Shown here piece by piece: positions 11,867-23,110 of a DNA stretch of 64,000 bases (the first letter of the stretch is position 1; the number at the start of each line of letters is the position of its first letter). The translations under genes were made by a program, and so were the position numbers. The DNA comes from Phialocephala subalpina. Its lineage: Eukaryota; Ascomycota; Leotiomycetes; Helotiales; Mollisiaceae. Below the pieces are notes generated by a model. That model saw only the letters and a list, made by a program, of their open reading frames with translations. It did not search any database and was not told where the DNA came from. The stretch lies in the NCBI GenBank assembly GCA_900073065.1, contig FJOG01000016.1:1180528-1244527 (forward strand), read 5' to 3'.

Positions 11867-12022
11867 ATGAGGCCCCACAACAGGCAGAATAAACACAGGA
11901 AACTGGGCTATGTTGTTAAAAATGACTTGCCACAGCTGTGGCTGTTGGCGCGCGATGACGCTGAACGAGAAATGTTGGGGCTTTTGCAGCAAGAATTGGA
12001 AGCTGAGCGGAAGCATGCATAA
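11867..12022 (+). CDS. Small ORF of 51 residues, possible micropeptide or terminal exon
   Basis: An ATG at 11867 opens a frame to TAA at 12020-12022. The peptide is highly charged and ends in an amphipathic stretch (PQLWLLARDDAEREMLGLLQ then QELEAERKHA). I do not recognise it. Its body lies in the first copy of the 250-bp tandem duplication; the second copy repeats the frame from KLGYVVKNDLP onward but lacks the ATG and has an upstream stop. It could be the last exon of an unseen gene, a small protein, or chance. Confidence 0.25.
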   Translation: MRPHNRQNKHRKLGYVVKNDLPQLWLLARDDAEREMLGLLQQELEAERKHA

Positions 12023-12400
12023 GGTTAATCATCAACAAATAACCAGCTTTGGGAAGTATCAGTCACTCGATGTGATTCTTGGAGGAGAGAAGATATGTCG
12101 ATGAAGTCAAGAAAATCTTGAGAATTAAATAGATACGTAGCGCTTTCGGAAACTGGGCTATGTTGTTAAAAATGACTTGCCACAGCTGTGGCTGTTGGCG
12201 CGCGATGACGCTGAACGAGAAATGTTGGGGCTTTTGCAGCAAGAATTGGAAGCTGAGCGGAAGCATGCATAAGGTTAATCATCAACAAATAACCAGCTTT
12301 GGGAAGTATCAGTCACTCGATGTGATTCTTGGAGGAGAGAAGATATGTCGATGAAGTCAAGAAAATCTTGAGAATTAAATAGATACGTAGCGCTTTCGGA
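11901..12400 (+). repeat. Perfect 250-bp tandem duplication
   Basis: Bases 11901-12150 and 12151-12400 are identical at every position by line-by-line comparison. The unit begins AACTGGGCTATG and ends CGCTTTCGGA. Absence of any mismatch means a very recent duplication or an assembly artefact. Confidence 0.95.
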
Positions 12401-12413
12401 AAGGACACGAACG

Positions 12414-12960
12414 ATGGCTCGGCAGAGTATTGACAACGTTCAGAGGTCAGCCCAGCTCACGAATACTAGCCAGCCTCCTCCTGCAGTTTGCAATAGCAGC
12501 GACAACCGCTCAAACCGCATCTCCCGAGATCCCTTCATTCTGCGATGACCTCCCTACCGAGCGAATCTTCTACCACCGTCAACCCGACAACGCTCAGAAT
12601 TTCTGGGATGTTACAGACCTAATATGCCAATGTCGCTTGTGAACAGAAATCCATATCATACAAGGCGGGGGTCTGTTTGACAACGGTGGAGAAGGAAGGC
12701 TGGCAGACGTCGGTTGAAACAAACATTGAAGACATACAAGTGGGATGCCTGTCTGGTTCTGCCAATAGGCATTGAACCATCCATGGCTATGCAATATCAG
12801 ATCAAGAATCGTCATTGGCAGGTACACATGGAAATGCTCCACAGCAGCCTCTTGTTCATCGACCCAGGGAGACTGATGAGTCTGTCCAAGACATGGAGGT
12901 GTCGACGTCAGGATTTCCACAACCCACCAGAAACCATGCTAGCAAGAAGTAACTTCAAAT
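12414..12960 (+). pseudogene. Possible decayed small secreted-protein gene
   Basis: One frame reads like a secreted protein: a hydrophobic stretch (ILASLLLQFAIAATTAQ), then SFCDDLPTERIFYHRQPDN and LICQC. A +1 shift continues with CEQKSISYKAGVCLTTVEKE and VGCLSGSANRH before a TGA, and stays open to about 12960. The ATG at 12414 is in a different frame from the hydrophobic segment. A small cysteine-rich secreted protein broken by frameshifts would explain this, but no family is recognised and it may be coincidence. Confidence 0.25.
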
Positions 12961-13741
12961 TGCAGGCTGGCGGTAGTTCTGCCGACGCCACGGTCTGTCC
13001 AGTTCCTACGGTTCGGATGGATCCGTATTAGGAAGGCTGTGATCACAATAGAGGTCGTTGGACCAGCTGCCCAGGATCTTTCGGCTATTTTCTTCTGCGA
13101 TAATCTTAATAGATTCGTCGAATGGCGTATTCTGAAGTATCACAACCTATATACGATCGAGTTGCTGTCAAGTCCGAAAGCGATTGACAAGTATTGTTGG
13201 ACATTGGTTACGAAGCGATGCTGTAGTGTTGCGATGCAGTGCTGCAGTACGGCGGAGACAGGACAAATACAATCTTGCGGGTATAGTTGTTCCCAGCACC
13301 GCGCTGTTGATTGATATGAAAGGATTCGCGGGTACCTGGCGGGATAGTAGGCTATCCATACCCCTCGTCTCGGCAAGGTGTGCGACGACGATGGCCGATG
13401 CGTTTCCCACAATTTGCATTACCTGTATTTGGAATTCTTGGCTAGGCGTAATCAGACGAAGCTGATTCGAACGAGATAATAAAGATGCAGAGACCCCGAG
13501 CACAAGGACGGTTGCAGAATGATGCGATAGGGTTCCCTGCTTATTCACGTGGATGGTCATGCATAGAAGCTTATTAATGCTGCCGTCCTCGTTTTCATCC
13601 ATCCATTCAGAGCAGGTCGAATGCGGCACGACTAATCACCGAAGAGGTGGTGGGCCATTCGGAGCATTCCAATTCAGCCGCTGCCTTGCTCCGCATCTTG
13701 GTATTTGAATTTAGTTATTGGCCAGCCTCGCGCGGTGGCAG
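12961..13741. other. Intergenic stretch upstream of the peroxidase gene
   Basis: No gene could be supported. The region leads into the promoter of the catalase-like peroxidase. Confidence 0.4.
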
Positions 13742-13749
13742 TATATAAA
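13742..13749 (+). promoter_or_regulatory. TATA box of the catalase-like peroxidase gene
   Basis: TATATAAA lies 86-93 nt upstream of the ATG at 13835, a usual distance for a TATA-driven fungal promoter. Confidence 0.65.
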
Positions 13750-13834
13750 GACGACAGCGAACACGTTGCCATTGATTCTTGGACATCAAACCATATCACA
13801 CATCTTCAATAGTGTACAAGTTACTATCAAAATC

Positions 13835-14801
13835 ATGCCTTTCCCAAGCGACGAGCAGATCATGAAGACAGCCGCAGGGCTGGTCGAGCAGCTTCAAGCG
13901 ATTTTTGGCAAACATCCAGGTTTCCGCCCAGGTATGATTTCATCGGGATAGATGTTGAATCATGTGCTAACTCTATTCAGCACATGCAAAGGGAGAACTC
14001 TACAGCGGAAGCTTCATCCCATCAGCAAAGGCCAAGGAACTATCCATTGCACCTCAATTCAACGCACCAGAGACACCAGTTCTTGTCCGATTCTCAAACT
14101 CCACTGGCATCCCAAACATCCCAGACACCGACCCGAACGCTGACCCTCGCGGAATCGCCATACGATTTGATCTCGGCGGGCGCAAGCACACTGATATCAT
14201 CAGCCACTCGACACCTTTCTTCCCTACTCGCACGGGAGCCGAGTTTCTTGAGCTCCTTCAGCATATTGCCGCAGGAACTGTTGGAGATTACCTCCCAACC
14301 CATCCAAACGCACTCGCTTTCGTTCAGGCTCCCAAGCCACCTCCAGCGAGCTTTGCCACGCAACAATACTGGGGCGTCACAGCTTTCAAGCTCATCGACT
14401 CAGCTGGCAAGGCTACTTTTATTAGATACCACGTCGTTCCCGAAGCTGGTGTTCATACACTCACCGATGAGGTTGTGAAAGAGAAGGATGCGAATTACCT
14501 CCAGGAAGAGCTGAAGACTCGCCTCGCCAGTGGTCCAATCTCGTTCAAGATCTTGGCTCAGGTTGCAGAGGATGGTGATGTGACGGATAATGCCACTGTC
14601 CACTGGCCTGAGAGCCGCCCCGTGATCGAGTTGGGAACGTTCAAGTTGGATGCTATTGTTCCCGATAGTGCGGCTAAGATGAAGTACATCATCTTTGACC
14701 CGATTCCACGTGTCGAGGGTGTGGAACCATCAGATGATCCGCTTTTGGAAATGAGAGCGGCTTTATATTTGATCAGTGGAAAGCAGAGGAGAGCGGCTTG
14801 A
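13835..14801 (+). CDS. Catalase-related heme peroxidase (small catalase-fold protein)
   Basis: Exons 13835-13931 and 13981-14801 join to 305 residues; the intron has a GTATGA donor and TTCAG acceptor. The product lacks the C-terminal regions of a full catalase and matches the small catalase-like peroxidase type. The distal His motif appears as AHAKGELYSGSF just after the splice site. Then come VLVRFSNSTGIPNIPDTDP and RGIAIRFDLGG, and the proximal end LLEMRAALYLISGKQRR fits the R-x-x-x-Y-x-x-S heme-ligand motif, with Tyr as expected ligand. These proteins use peroxide or organic peroxides. There is no signal peptide, so it is likely cytosolic or peroxisomal (no clear SKL end). It is the first of three TATA-driven oxidoreductase genes on the plus strand. 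Confidence 0.88.
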
Positions 14802-15537
14802 TTGTGGTACCGTCTGTTTGATGATTTGGAAGCGTTCCGCATCTTAAATTGTGTTGCGTCGGTTTATCAAATACAATTGATCCAATCCAAACTAGTTCCG
14901 AAGCTCTTCCATCTCCAGTTCGTCCATTTCTAAGTTTATTACATGCCATACATCGTTTAATTTTAGATGTACACCCATCAAAGTTGTGCTACGCCGCAAA
15001 TGAGCTAGTCAGAGTCTCGCAGGCTGAGCGGTGCGACAAACCCATCACCATTCCCCGTTCCTTGGTTGAGGAAATTCCACAACACCATCTTGCCAGCTTC
15101 GCCGCTGAAGGAGCTCATGTGTGACCAAAATTATTGAAATAAGTTTGGTTATGACCAGCCTTCACCTTGTTTCTGATGCCTATTTGTAATCATCGGTTCG
15201 CCTAGTGGATGGCCGTCTTAGTTCCCTAGGGAAGGAACAAAGGAGGTCCATCTGAGCGAGCCGACAAGGAAACGTTGATTGGTTATGGTCCGGCCATCGG
15301 ACTCACACTGCGGGGCTCACGTGAGAATATTGCTGACCACTCACAGGGATTGCTGGGTAGCACCGGTATAGTCCCACCTCGAGTATCAGAATGGAAACCC
15401 TCTCGTTTTTCAGGTTCAAAATACTCGTCATGAGGTATGCATTCGGCTTCGGATCCAGCCTCACAACATGGAGTGTGCCCAGTACTGAGTGTGTCTCGTC
15501 TCGCGATGAGACGTAGCGTTGGGAACTTCTAGACAGG
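14802..15537. other. Intergenic region before the dehydrogenase gene
   Basis: No gene is supported in this stretch. It contains the downstream end of the peroxidase gene and the dehydrogenase promoter. Confidence 0.4.
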
Positions 15538-15545
15538 TATAAATA
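15538..15545 (+). promoter_or_regulatory. TATA box of the zinc alcohol dehydrogenase gene
   Basis: TATAAATA lies about 130 nt upstream of the ATG at 15672. Confidence 0.6.
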
Positions 15546-15671
15546 CAACTTCTGCCTCACCCAGCAATTCCATCTTTTCACATTAACAGTGCTCATTCAC
15601 AACATCAATTTGTTCCAACTTCTTCCAGACACTCAAAAGCCTTTTCAGACACCACTTCACAATCTACAACC

Positions 15672-16921
15672 ATGGGCAGCATTGAAACCCAGAAAATGAA
15701 AGCAGTGCAATGGGAAGGGACACCCTTCTCGGTCAGTGTTAACGAAGTCCCTATTCCCACGATCACCGACCCTCTCGACATCATCGTCCGCCTCACAAGT
15801 GCTGCAATTTGCGGCACGGACCTCCACACCTACCATGGCCGTGTCCCTACACCCAAGGATCTAACATTGGGCCACGAAAATATGGGTATCGTACATGAGA
15901 TTGGCTCCGATATCACTACTGTGGCGGTTGGTGATCGAGTCTTAGTCTCTGCGGTGTGTGATAAGGGGACGAACAATGGTGATGTCCAAATTGTTGGATC
16001 TTATGGAGTGGGTAGTTATGTGGGCCAGCTGCAGGGAGGTGCGCTCTTGCTCAATGGTGGCCAAGCAGAGTACCTCCGTGTCCCGTTCGCAAATGTGAAC
16101 GTCATCAAACTACCAGCTGGAAAGGAGCATGAACTGGATTACTTACTCCTGACGGATATCTGGCCAACTGCCTGGTGGGCTCTGGAGTGCGCGGGGCAGG
16201 TTCTTGGAGATTCAGTGGTGGTGTTTGGTGCTGGTAAGTAACCCCTTTCCAATCCCCAAAATTACACAAGCTAATTGCCCTAGGACCCGTCGGACTTCTC
16301 TGCGCATACTCAGCGCTCCTCCGCGGTGCAACCAGGGTCTACAGCGTAGACCACATCCCCGCCCGTCTCGCGAAAGCGAAGAGCATCGGCGCCATCCCAA
16401 TTGATTTCTCGACAAGCGACCCTGTTGCTCAAATTATGAAGCTTGAGCCCAACGGTGTTGATCGAGCTTGTGACTGTGTGGGATTTGAATGTGTTGATGC
16501 CACGGGGAAGAATGTCGAACATCTTGTTGTTAATTGGGCGGTTAATGTTACGAGGGTTGGGGGCGGGATTGGGTTGATTGGTGTTTACCTTTTGGGTGAT
16601 CTTAGTGAGTCCCACGTCTTTTATGGATGTCTTTGATAGGGAGAGATAGCACTGACGGTGGTGTGAGTAGAACCTGCAACAGACAGCGACAGCAAGGGCG
16701 ATATCCAGTTCCCAGCAGGTCTTTTCTGGGTCAAGAGTCTGTCGATGAAAGGTGGCACGGCCCAGCTTCGACTCTATCAGGACTTGCTGAAGGGTTTGAT
16801 TGAGAGTGGGAAAGCTAAGCCAAGTTTTGTTTTTGAGAAGGAATTTAGCATTGAGCAAGGCAAGGAGGCTTTTAAGGAGTTCTCGGAGCACAAGTTGGTG
16901 AAGGCTGTGTTTAAGTTCTAA
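15672..16921 (+). CDS. Zinc-binding alcohol dehydrogenase, glutathione-independent formaldehyde dehydrogenase-like
   Basis: Exons 15672-16233, 16284-16604 and 16671-16921 give 377 residues. It is a medium-chain dehydrogenase: catalytic zinc site CGTDLH (Cys47) and GHE (His68, Glu69), Rossmann motif GAGPVGLLCAYSA rebuilt across intron 1, and GVDRACDCVGFE, which is characteristic of the glutathione-independent formaldehyde dehydrogenase branch. It would oxidise an alcohol or aldehyde with NAD(P). Oddity: the lobe that normally holds four structural-zinc cysteines reads VSAVCDKGTNNGDVQIVGSY with only one Cys, so the structural zinc appears lost. Substrate is not predictable. It is a neighbour of the peroxidase and an SDR, all plus-strand, but separate promoters argue against one transcript. 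Confidence 0.88.
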
Positions 16922-17773
16922 GGTTTGGGGCTCAAGTGGTGGATCAGGGTGTCAGCACGTGCCGAAAGTTGAAGTTAGGAAGCTGTTTGGGACAATTTGT
17001 TTTCATTTTCTGCGCCTGCTTGTTTTCCTGCAGAGGTTGCTCCAATATATTAGTGATCTATTTTGAAAGTGCTCCGCCCAATCTCCCAGAAACTTGTGCG
17101 GATACTGCAAGCGCACTCGAGCTGACACCAGCAGCCTCTGTCCACCCTCACAATGTCAAAGATTGCTGATTTCAGTTGCGGACATGGTAGGCGGTGAAGA
17201 AAGGGGCTAAGCGAGAAATTGCGGATGTGTTGTCTACGTCGAGGCATCTTGAAAGCGCCAGAATTGTTGATCTGAAGGAAAGATTATGGATCATTGCTTG
17301 GATATGTTCAAACTTTGTGAGCAATGATTCCTGGAGATAGAAAGCTCACTCGCAACTCAGGATCTACCCCGCCTTTCACGTGATACTGCCCCTCCGTTGC
17401 GGCGGGAAGCCTAGTATCCACAACACCTCATCAGGAAAGTCTCAATTGCCGCTGCATATTCAATTCAACCACTTAGATCTCTCCCGAGTGCGTACCTACA
17501 TTTCCTCGGCTTGTCGGCCGCTTCTTTTTGCGGAATACGACGAGCTAGCCGACAGCTGGAATTCCATTGACCAGTGGCGGAACGAATGTCAACAATCACG
17601 GGTTTCTCCCAGGACGAAAGTTCGTCAGGTGAGACCTTTGATTTGAATAATTTCATTGGATTATAAATACGAATGTACGGCCAAGTAAAAGACAATCCAC
17701 GGACTATCCATGGGACTAACTGATTTCGTGCAAGGTGAGTCGGCGTTCGGTATTCGCGTGCGTTTCGCTGGGA
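16922..17773. other. Intergenic region between dehydrogenase and SDR
   Basis: No gene supported. Frames on both strands are short and without motifs. Confidence 0.4.
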
Positions 17774-17781
17774 TATATAAA
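17774..17781 (+). promoter_or_regulatory. TATA box of the SDR gene
   Basis: TATATAAA lies about 103-110 nt upstream of the ATG at 17884. Confidence 0.6.
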
Positions 17782-17883
17782 TGCGAGAAGATATCTTGAA
17801 CATGCTTCAAAAATGTTTATCTATTCACAAATATTTCGACCTTCTTGCTTCTTTTCCGTGCTTGAATTTAAAGTATATCAAAC

Positions 17884-18876
17884 ATGCCTTCCTACGTTGT
17901 AACAGGAGCTTCGCGAGGCATAGGAGTAAGAAAGTCCTTCAACTCCCCAAACATTCATCGTACTCTCACTAAACTCAACCCGCAGCTTGGCCTCATACAA
18001 GCCCTCTCATCCTATGAATCCAACCAAGTCTTCGCAATAATTCGTGACCCAGCGACTGCACCCGCACTCTACTCTCTCGCCAAAACAAACCCAAACATCC
18101 ACATCATAATCGGAGAAGTCACCAAACCAGAAGACATGGATCTTGCCGCTCAAGAGGTTGCAAAAGTGACAAGTGGGAAGCTAGATGTATTGATCAACAA
18201 CGTCGGCGGTGGAAATAACCGAGACATGCCTGCAGACTAGTTAGTCTCCCTTCTCCACGTCCCTCTCCCTCGTTTCCCCGTCAAATGCCCAAGGGCTAAC
18301 ACACGATGAAGCATCGGCAAGCCCTCAGAGTTAAAAGCTGCCATGCTAGAAAGCCTAGACATCAACCTCTTCGGTGCTCTCTACACTACCGACTCGTTCC
18401 TGCCCCTCATCCGAGCTGGAGAAACAAAGAAAATAATCTGCATCTCAACAGGAATGGCGGATCTTGACTTGATGCTGAAATCTGAGATCCCATTTGCGTT
18501 GGGGTATTCAATGAGTAAATCTGCTCTGAACGCTATGGTGGCGAAGTATGCGGTGCAGTTTAGGGGCGAAGGAATTAAGCTCTTGTCCTTGAGTCCTGGA
18601 TGGGTTGCTACTCACACTGGTGAGTCTTACTTCCCTCTTTTTTGATGGTTGCAGTGATGGGTGAGAGGATCGGGCAGCACTTATGATATCACAGGCCCGG
18701 AAGCAGATATGGCTCGCGAGATCCTACTGCCGGCTTTCCAGAAAGTCTATCCCGAGTTGAAGGGACAGATCACGACCGAGGAGTCGATTAGGATGCAGCT
18801 CGAGGTGATTGAGAAACTGACTTTAGAACAAAGTGGGCAGTTTTTGTCTCATCATGGCGATAAGATCTGGGTCTGA
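17884..18876 (+). CDS. Short-chain dehydrogenase/reductase (SDR)
   Basis: Four exons: 17884-17925, 17986-18239, 18312-18619 and about 18668-18876, giving about 270 residues, normal for a classical SDR. Exon 1 encodes only MPSYVVTGASRGIG, the start of the cofactor-binding TGxxxGxG motif. Later motifs are LDVLINNVGGG (NNAG equivalent), the active-site YSMSKSALNAM (Tyr and Lys) and LSPGWVATHTG. Introns 1 and 2 have GTAAGA and GTTAGT donors. The last intron has a GTGAGT donor; the nearest acceptor (GCAG at 18651-18654) would run into TGA, so the in-frame acceptor AG at 18666-18667 is preferred but uncertain. It would reduce or oxidise a small carbonyl/alcohol with NAD(P)H in the cytosol. Substrate unknown. 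Confidence 0.85.
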
Positions 18877-19195
18877 TCCGACAATTTGCCGAACGACGGG
18901 AGAGATTTGATTTGAAAGGCTGTAGTTGGGGCACGATATGCTGCGAGGTCAATGCACTGAGAATTTGAATGGAAGAGCCCTAAAAAAGTCGAATTTTAAG
19001 TTACCGTCTGTGGACTACTCGATTCCAGCTGTGCAACCTCTGTTGTTGTGGCTCAACCACCGCAGGCAAGTTGTGCTACCCATCAATTCATTCCCGCCGC
19101 CAACACACGATGATCCTCCTCGCACCAGGATATGCTTTGAACAATATTCAGCGGTCGTTCTGTGAATTCTCTACCGCCTCATACCCAGGATCCGA
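18877..19195. other. Convergent intergenic region (SDR / oligopeptide transporter)
   Basis: The two genes point at each other; this 320-base gap must hold both 3' ends. No gene seen. Confidence 0.45.
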
Positions 19196-22151
19196 CTACC
19201 AAGCGAAACACCTTTCGATACTCTCAGCATTATTGCCCCACCAGTTCACCATAACAGCGCCGGTAGTGCCAAGGAACAGGAAGATAAACAACAAATTCGC
19301 ATTGAACCCAGTATCCAACGCCGCACCACTAATATAAGCCCATTTATTCCAAAACTTGTGTCGATATCGGTAAAGGTAAAAGTTGAAGAACGTTCCAATG
19401 AGGATTGCAGTGAAAGGACCCGTACTTAAATTGCCATAAAAGGTAGCTGCACTGGCGAAGAAAATGGTTGTGTTCCAGAGGTCGAATCGAACTTTGGGGA
19501 ACTTCTTGTGTAGGAGCCAGATGACGAGAGGGGCGATTCCGCCTGCTGCGAAGCCGTAGAGAACTGGCTTGAAGAAGGAGGATGCGAAGAGTTTTTTGGG
19601 TCCAACTAAGGCATATTGGATACCAGCGGTGTTGTAACTTTTGAAGTCTTGCCCTGTCCATTGGCCTGATGGATCGACCTTTTGTCCGCTGACATACTCA
19701 TACTTGGAGGAAATGACTGCGCGCATTACACCGTAGTTAACAGGGAGTGCAATGATGTTGGCAAGAATCTGCATTCCCATGACATCTCGAGGAGGTAGAT
19801 GAAGATAGTGGCCGATCTGCATATCGAATCAGCCAAAGCGTGTTCGTCCAGTGAGCTTGACTCACCTTCTGATCCTCTAGCACAACTCGAGCATCATACC
19901 ACACGTTGCCGGAGATGATGCGGTACGCAAGTTGGCCAAGCGGATGTCGTGATGAACCTTTCGCTTCGATCATATCTAGGACAGATGCGTCAGTGTTCTC
20001 TCTTGCTCAGTATGGAATTCTAGGGTACCCACAGCCATAGATGAGCTCGTTGAAGAAGCCGACTTTGATTGAGTATCCAGAGACAGCATAGACAAGACTC
20101 ATTGGCAACATTGCAGCACCGCCGAATCCTAATGCGACGAAATAAGTCCAAGTCGGCATCCAAACCTTCTTCAACGCAACGATCACCAAAAGCATGACAA
20201 TAGGTACCAAAGTCAAGGCCACCCACTCCCTATCCAAGTGTCAGTGGTGGTCTAGCGAACGAAGCACGGAAGCTTACCATAAAGTCATGCCCGGGTACTT
20301 CTGAATTAGGACACTGAGGAGGTCAATTTCTTTCATCGTTAGGCAAGCAAGGATCGGTGCATACCTCAAACGGTCCTTATGGTAGTGACCTTGTGCTTTC
20401 CTTGCCTTCCAGATCTTTGCGATCTTTGGTCCCAAGAACAGAGCGCACCAAACGAATGAAGAGATGTAAGAGGCGTACCACTGGAATGAGTCAGCATCTT
20501 CACGTCAATGATAGAGTGTTCAACTACTTACCATGAATATTTCCCATGTGTACTGGGCACCAGAATAAGCGAGACCAACCTCTTCATATCTAGTCTCATT
20601 AACGTGCTGGATCCCATTCAGGTCTGTGTAAACTACGAACGTGTTAGAAGACAAACTTGAAAAGGGAAGTAATCGTACTTAGAGAAGTGAATGGGTATGA
20701 TGACCCATTCTTCTGGAACACGCCATTGGACATAATGTTATAAGTCGGAGATCCCCAGAGATTACCAAATTTAGCGACAGGGATCAGGATCCAGGTCTTC
20801 GGTGTCATCAGTGACAGCTTCAAACAAGGGGCTGCGAGACTTACTGTTATGACGAACCCAACGAAAACAGTGACTTGAACACTGTAGGGATACGTGATAA
20901 CTGTCGATGTGATATTCGACCAATCAAGTGTGATGTTGAGCAATCCAATGCCTCCTCGACCAGCTCCGAGGAAGTTGACAGTGTGGTTTCGACTTGCGAA
21001 CCAGCAGAGAGGGGCAAGCGAGGCGACGAATGGGAACAGATACTCAGGTAAAAATTGCCAGACGAATGTCGCAAACAGAATCAGCCAGAAGACCTGGAAA
21101 TGCACTGTCAGTCTGAGTTTTGTGAATGCAAGAGTTTGAACTCACCTTCATTCTCTTCGCTTCTCGTTTGGCATGAAGTTCAGACTTGCCTTGCATAGCT
21201 CGGTATAAAGTTACCTACTGTAGCGAAAGTGGAAAAATGAATTCGGGGTCATCGATCAAGATTTTGCGAACTTATAGTCTGTCAGTATGGCACGATGCAG
21301 GTGGGCGTCGACGTACCCATTGCCGCAAATGAGAACCCGAGAAGAGAAGCACCCTGCACAACCGTCAGTGCGCTGGGCCCAAGTTTGGAGATCAGGACTT
21401 ACCCAACCAAAGAATAATGCAACAGCAGGATTCATGGTGATTCCATAATATAACGCGGCGTTCGTAGGTAGGTAAGCTGAGACGTATGTCAGACAATCTT
21501 TCAAGAAGGTTGGGGCTACTCACTTGCCCATTGTCCCTGACTCCCTGCATTTGCAGCGATCCCAATAATGGCATGCTCTTTGATAGAGAAGGGTCCTGGA
21601 TTGAGAGAGAAAGAGAATCGCCCAAGAGGTACAATGTAAGCCGGCAGAACACGCGCAAGTAGTCGTCCAAGCGGAGCTGAAGCAAGGATGACGAAGAAGA
21701 CTGGGAAAGGCGCATATGTCGTCCGGAAGCTGTTCAAATGATTAGTAGTTGTTTTGAAAAGATAGAATGGGACTGACTATGATAGCTGAGATACTGTGCT
21801 ACCGATAGTGCAAAATATTGCCGAGAGGAGCAGTGAACGGAATGTGATGACAGGCAGAGTCGGGTCGTCCTCAAATCCAACAACTTCACGAATGATTTCG
21901 GGTATATTGGCAAACTCCTCAGAATCGAAGTCGTACTGAGGCTCGTCGCGTGAACTGTTATCGCTTGTATCTGCAGCATCGACTTTCAGATCGAACAAGA
22001 TCTTCCCCTCGGGTCCAAAAGCTGGGTCGTCGCTAATGTATGGATCTGCGTGTCTCGCGATTGCTGGAGCCTCTGACAGAACATCCTTCTCAGGCTCGTG
22101 CGACATACTTTCTTGAACTCGAACTCGAGATCGTCTGTGTTCGGAAGGCAT
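19196..22151 (-). CDS. OPT-family oligopeptide transporter
   Basis: The ATG at 22151-22149 opens a long acidic cytosolic N-terminus ([20 protein letters not shown]), followed by membrane segments spread over about ten small exons to TAG at 19198-19196. First joins: 22151-21778, 21729-21524, 21476-21403, all with GTCAGT/GTGAGT/GTAAGT donors on the minus strand. The OPT signature [16 protein letters not shown] is present, with [32 protein letters not shown] and near the C-terminus [20 protein letters not shown] and SGAALDTGF. The family imports tetra/pentapeptides, glutathione or metal-chelates with protons at the plasma membrane. Internal joins between 21400 and 19900 were checked only in part, so exact length is uncertain, but nothing suggests a break. 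Confidence 0.9.
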
Positions 22152-23110
22152 AGAGCTCCCGCATCCTAGCTTGACCGGTTATTTATGTATTCAAAATTGC
22201 CACAGCCTGAAATGCTGGATGGTTTTCCTTGGCGCCAGCATAGGCCTATTGGGTGCTTTGAAGGTACACTGTCCAACTTTCGCCTCATGGAGAATCAAAT
22301 GGCATGTTGCATTCGTGATAACAGAGTAGAAAATGCGAACTGTACGATTGGCACAGGCTTCGGAGCTCGAACTTGATAGGAGAAAGACGCGCATTCTCGA
22401 AGTGGGTTATTGTCTTGGCCAACTTGGTCTGGGTTCTCAAAGTGGGCTTGACTATCCTGTTTCTCGGAAGTATTCGCATAACCCGCAAATCAGATATCGA
22501 AGTTTTGTTCGGAGAGTGAATAAAATGTGAGTTTTCGACCTACGATCATGGTTTGTATGATTTTGTGCAGTCAACAAATTCCAGACGAAAGCTGCATGCC
22601 ATGAACTTCAAAGCAAAGGCTACAGCTTGCTGATGATGGATGGATAAGGCGCTGAAGGATAAGAGTCGAGCCAGAAACAATTCCCTGCCGATATCTAATG
22701 CCGAGCAAACCAAGATCCACGCAAGGGTAGGCAAAGCATTGACCAATAGATGATAAAGAGATACAATGCAAGTACGGGGCAGGCAAATACAGGAAAGGGC
22801 CGGGCCGCCAAGCATTTACATGGTGCAATGCGTTGAGAGTATGTTGTGACCGTTGAGTGGGGTAGCCGAGGTGGACGACCCTTCGTTCGCTTAAAAAGGG
22901 GGAGGTGCCCCACCTGGCTCATCCCACTTTCACAATCAGTACCAATGTTCAGTGCATCATCTCCACAATCGCCATAGATACAGATATTATGCAAGAGCGG
23001 CAGTGCCAAGAAACTTGCCCGAGAACAAGAAAAGAGCCTGGATTGTGCTGACGGTGATGATCTGACCTGATCCCACCTTGGTGACTTCGCTTTCCTCCCT
23101 AAAGTTAACG
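22152..23110. other. Intergenic region between transporter and GH79 gene
   Basis: About 960 bases with no supported gene. It contains the transporter promoter (minus strand) and the 3' end of the GH79 gene. Confidence 0.4.
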
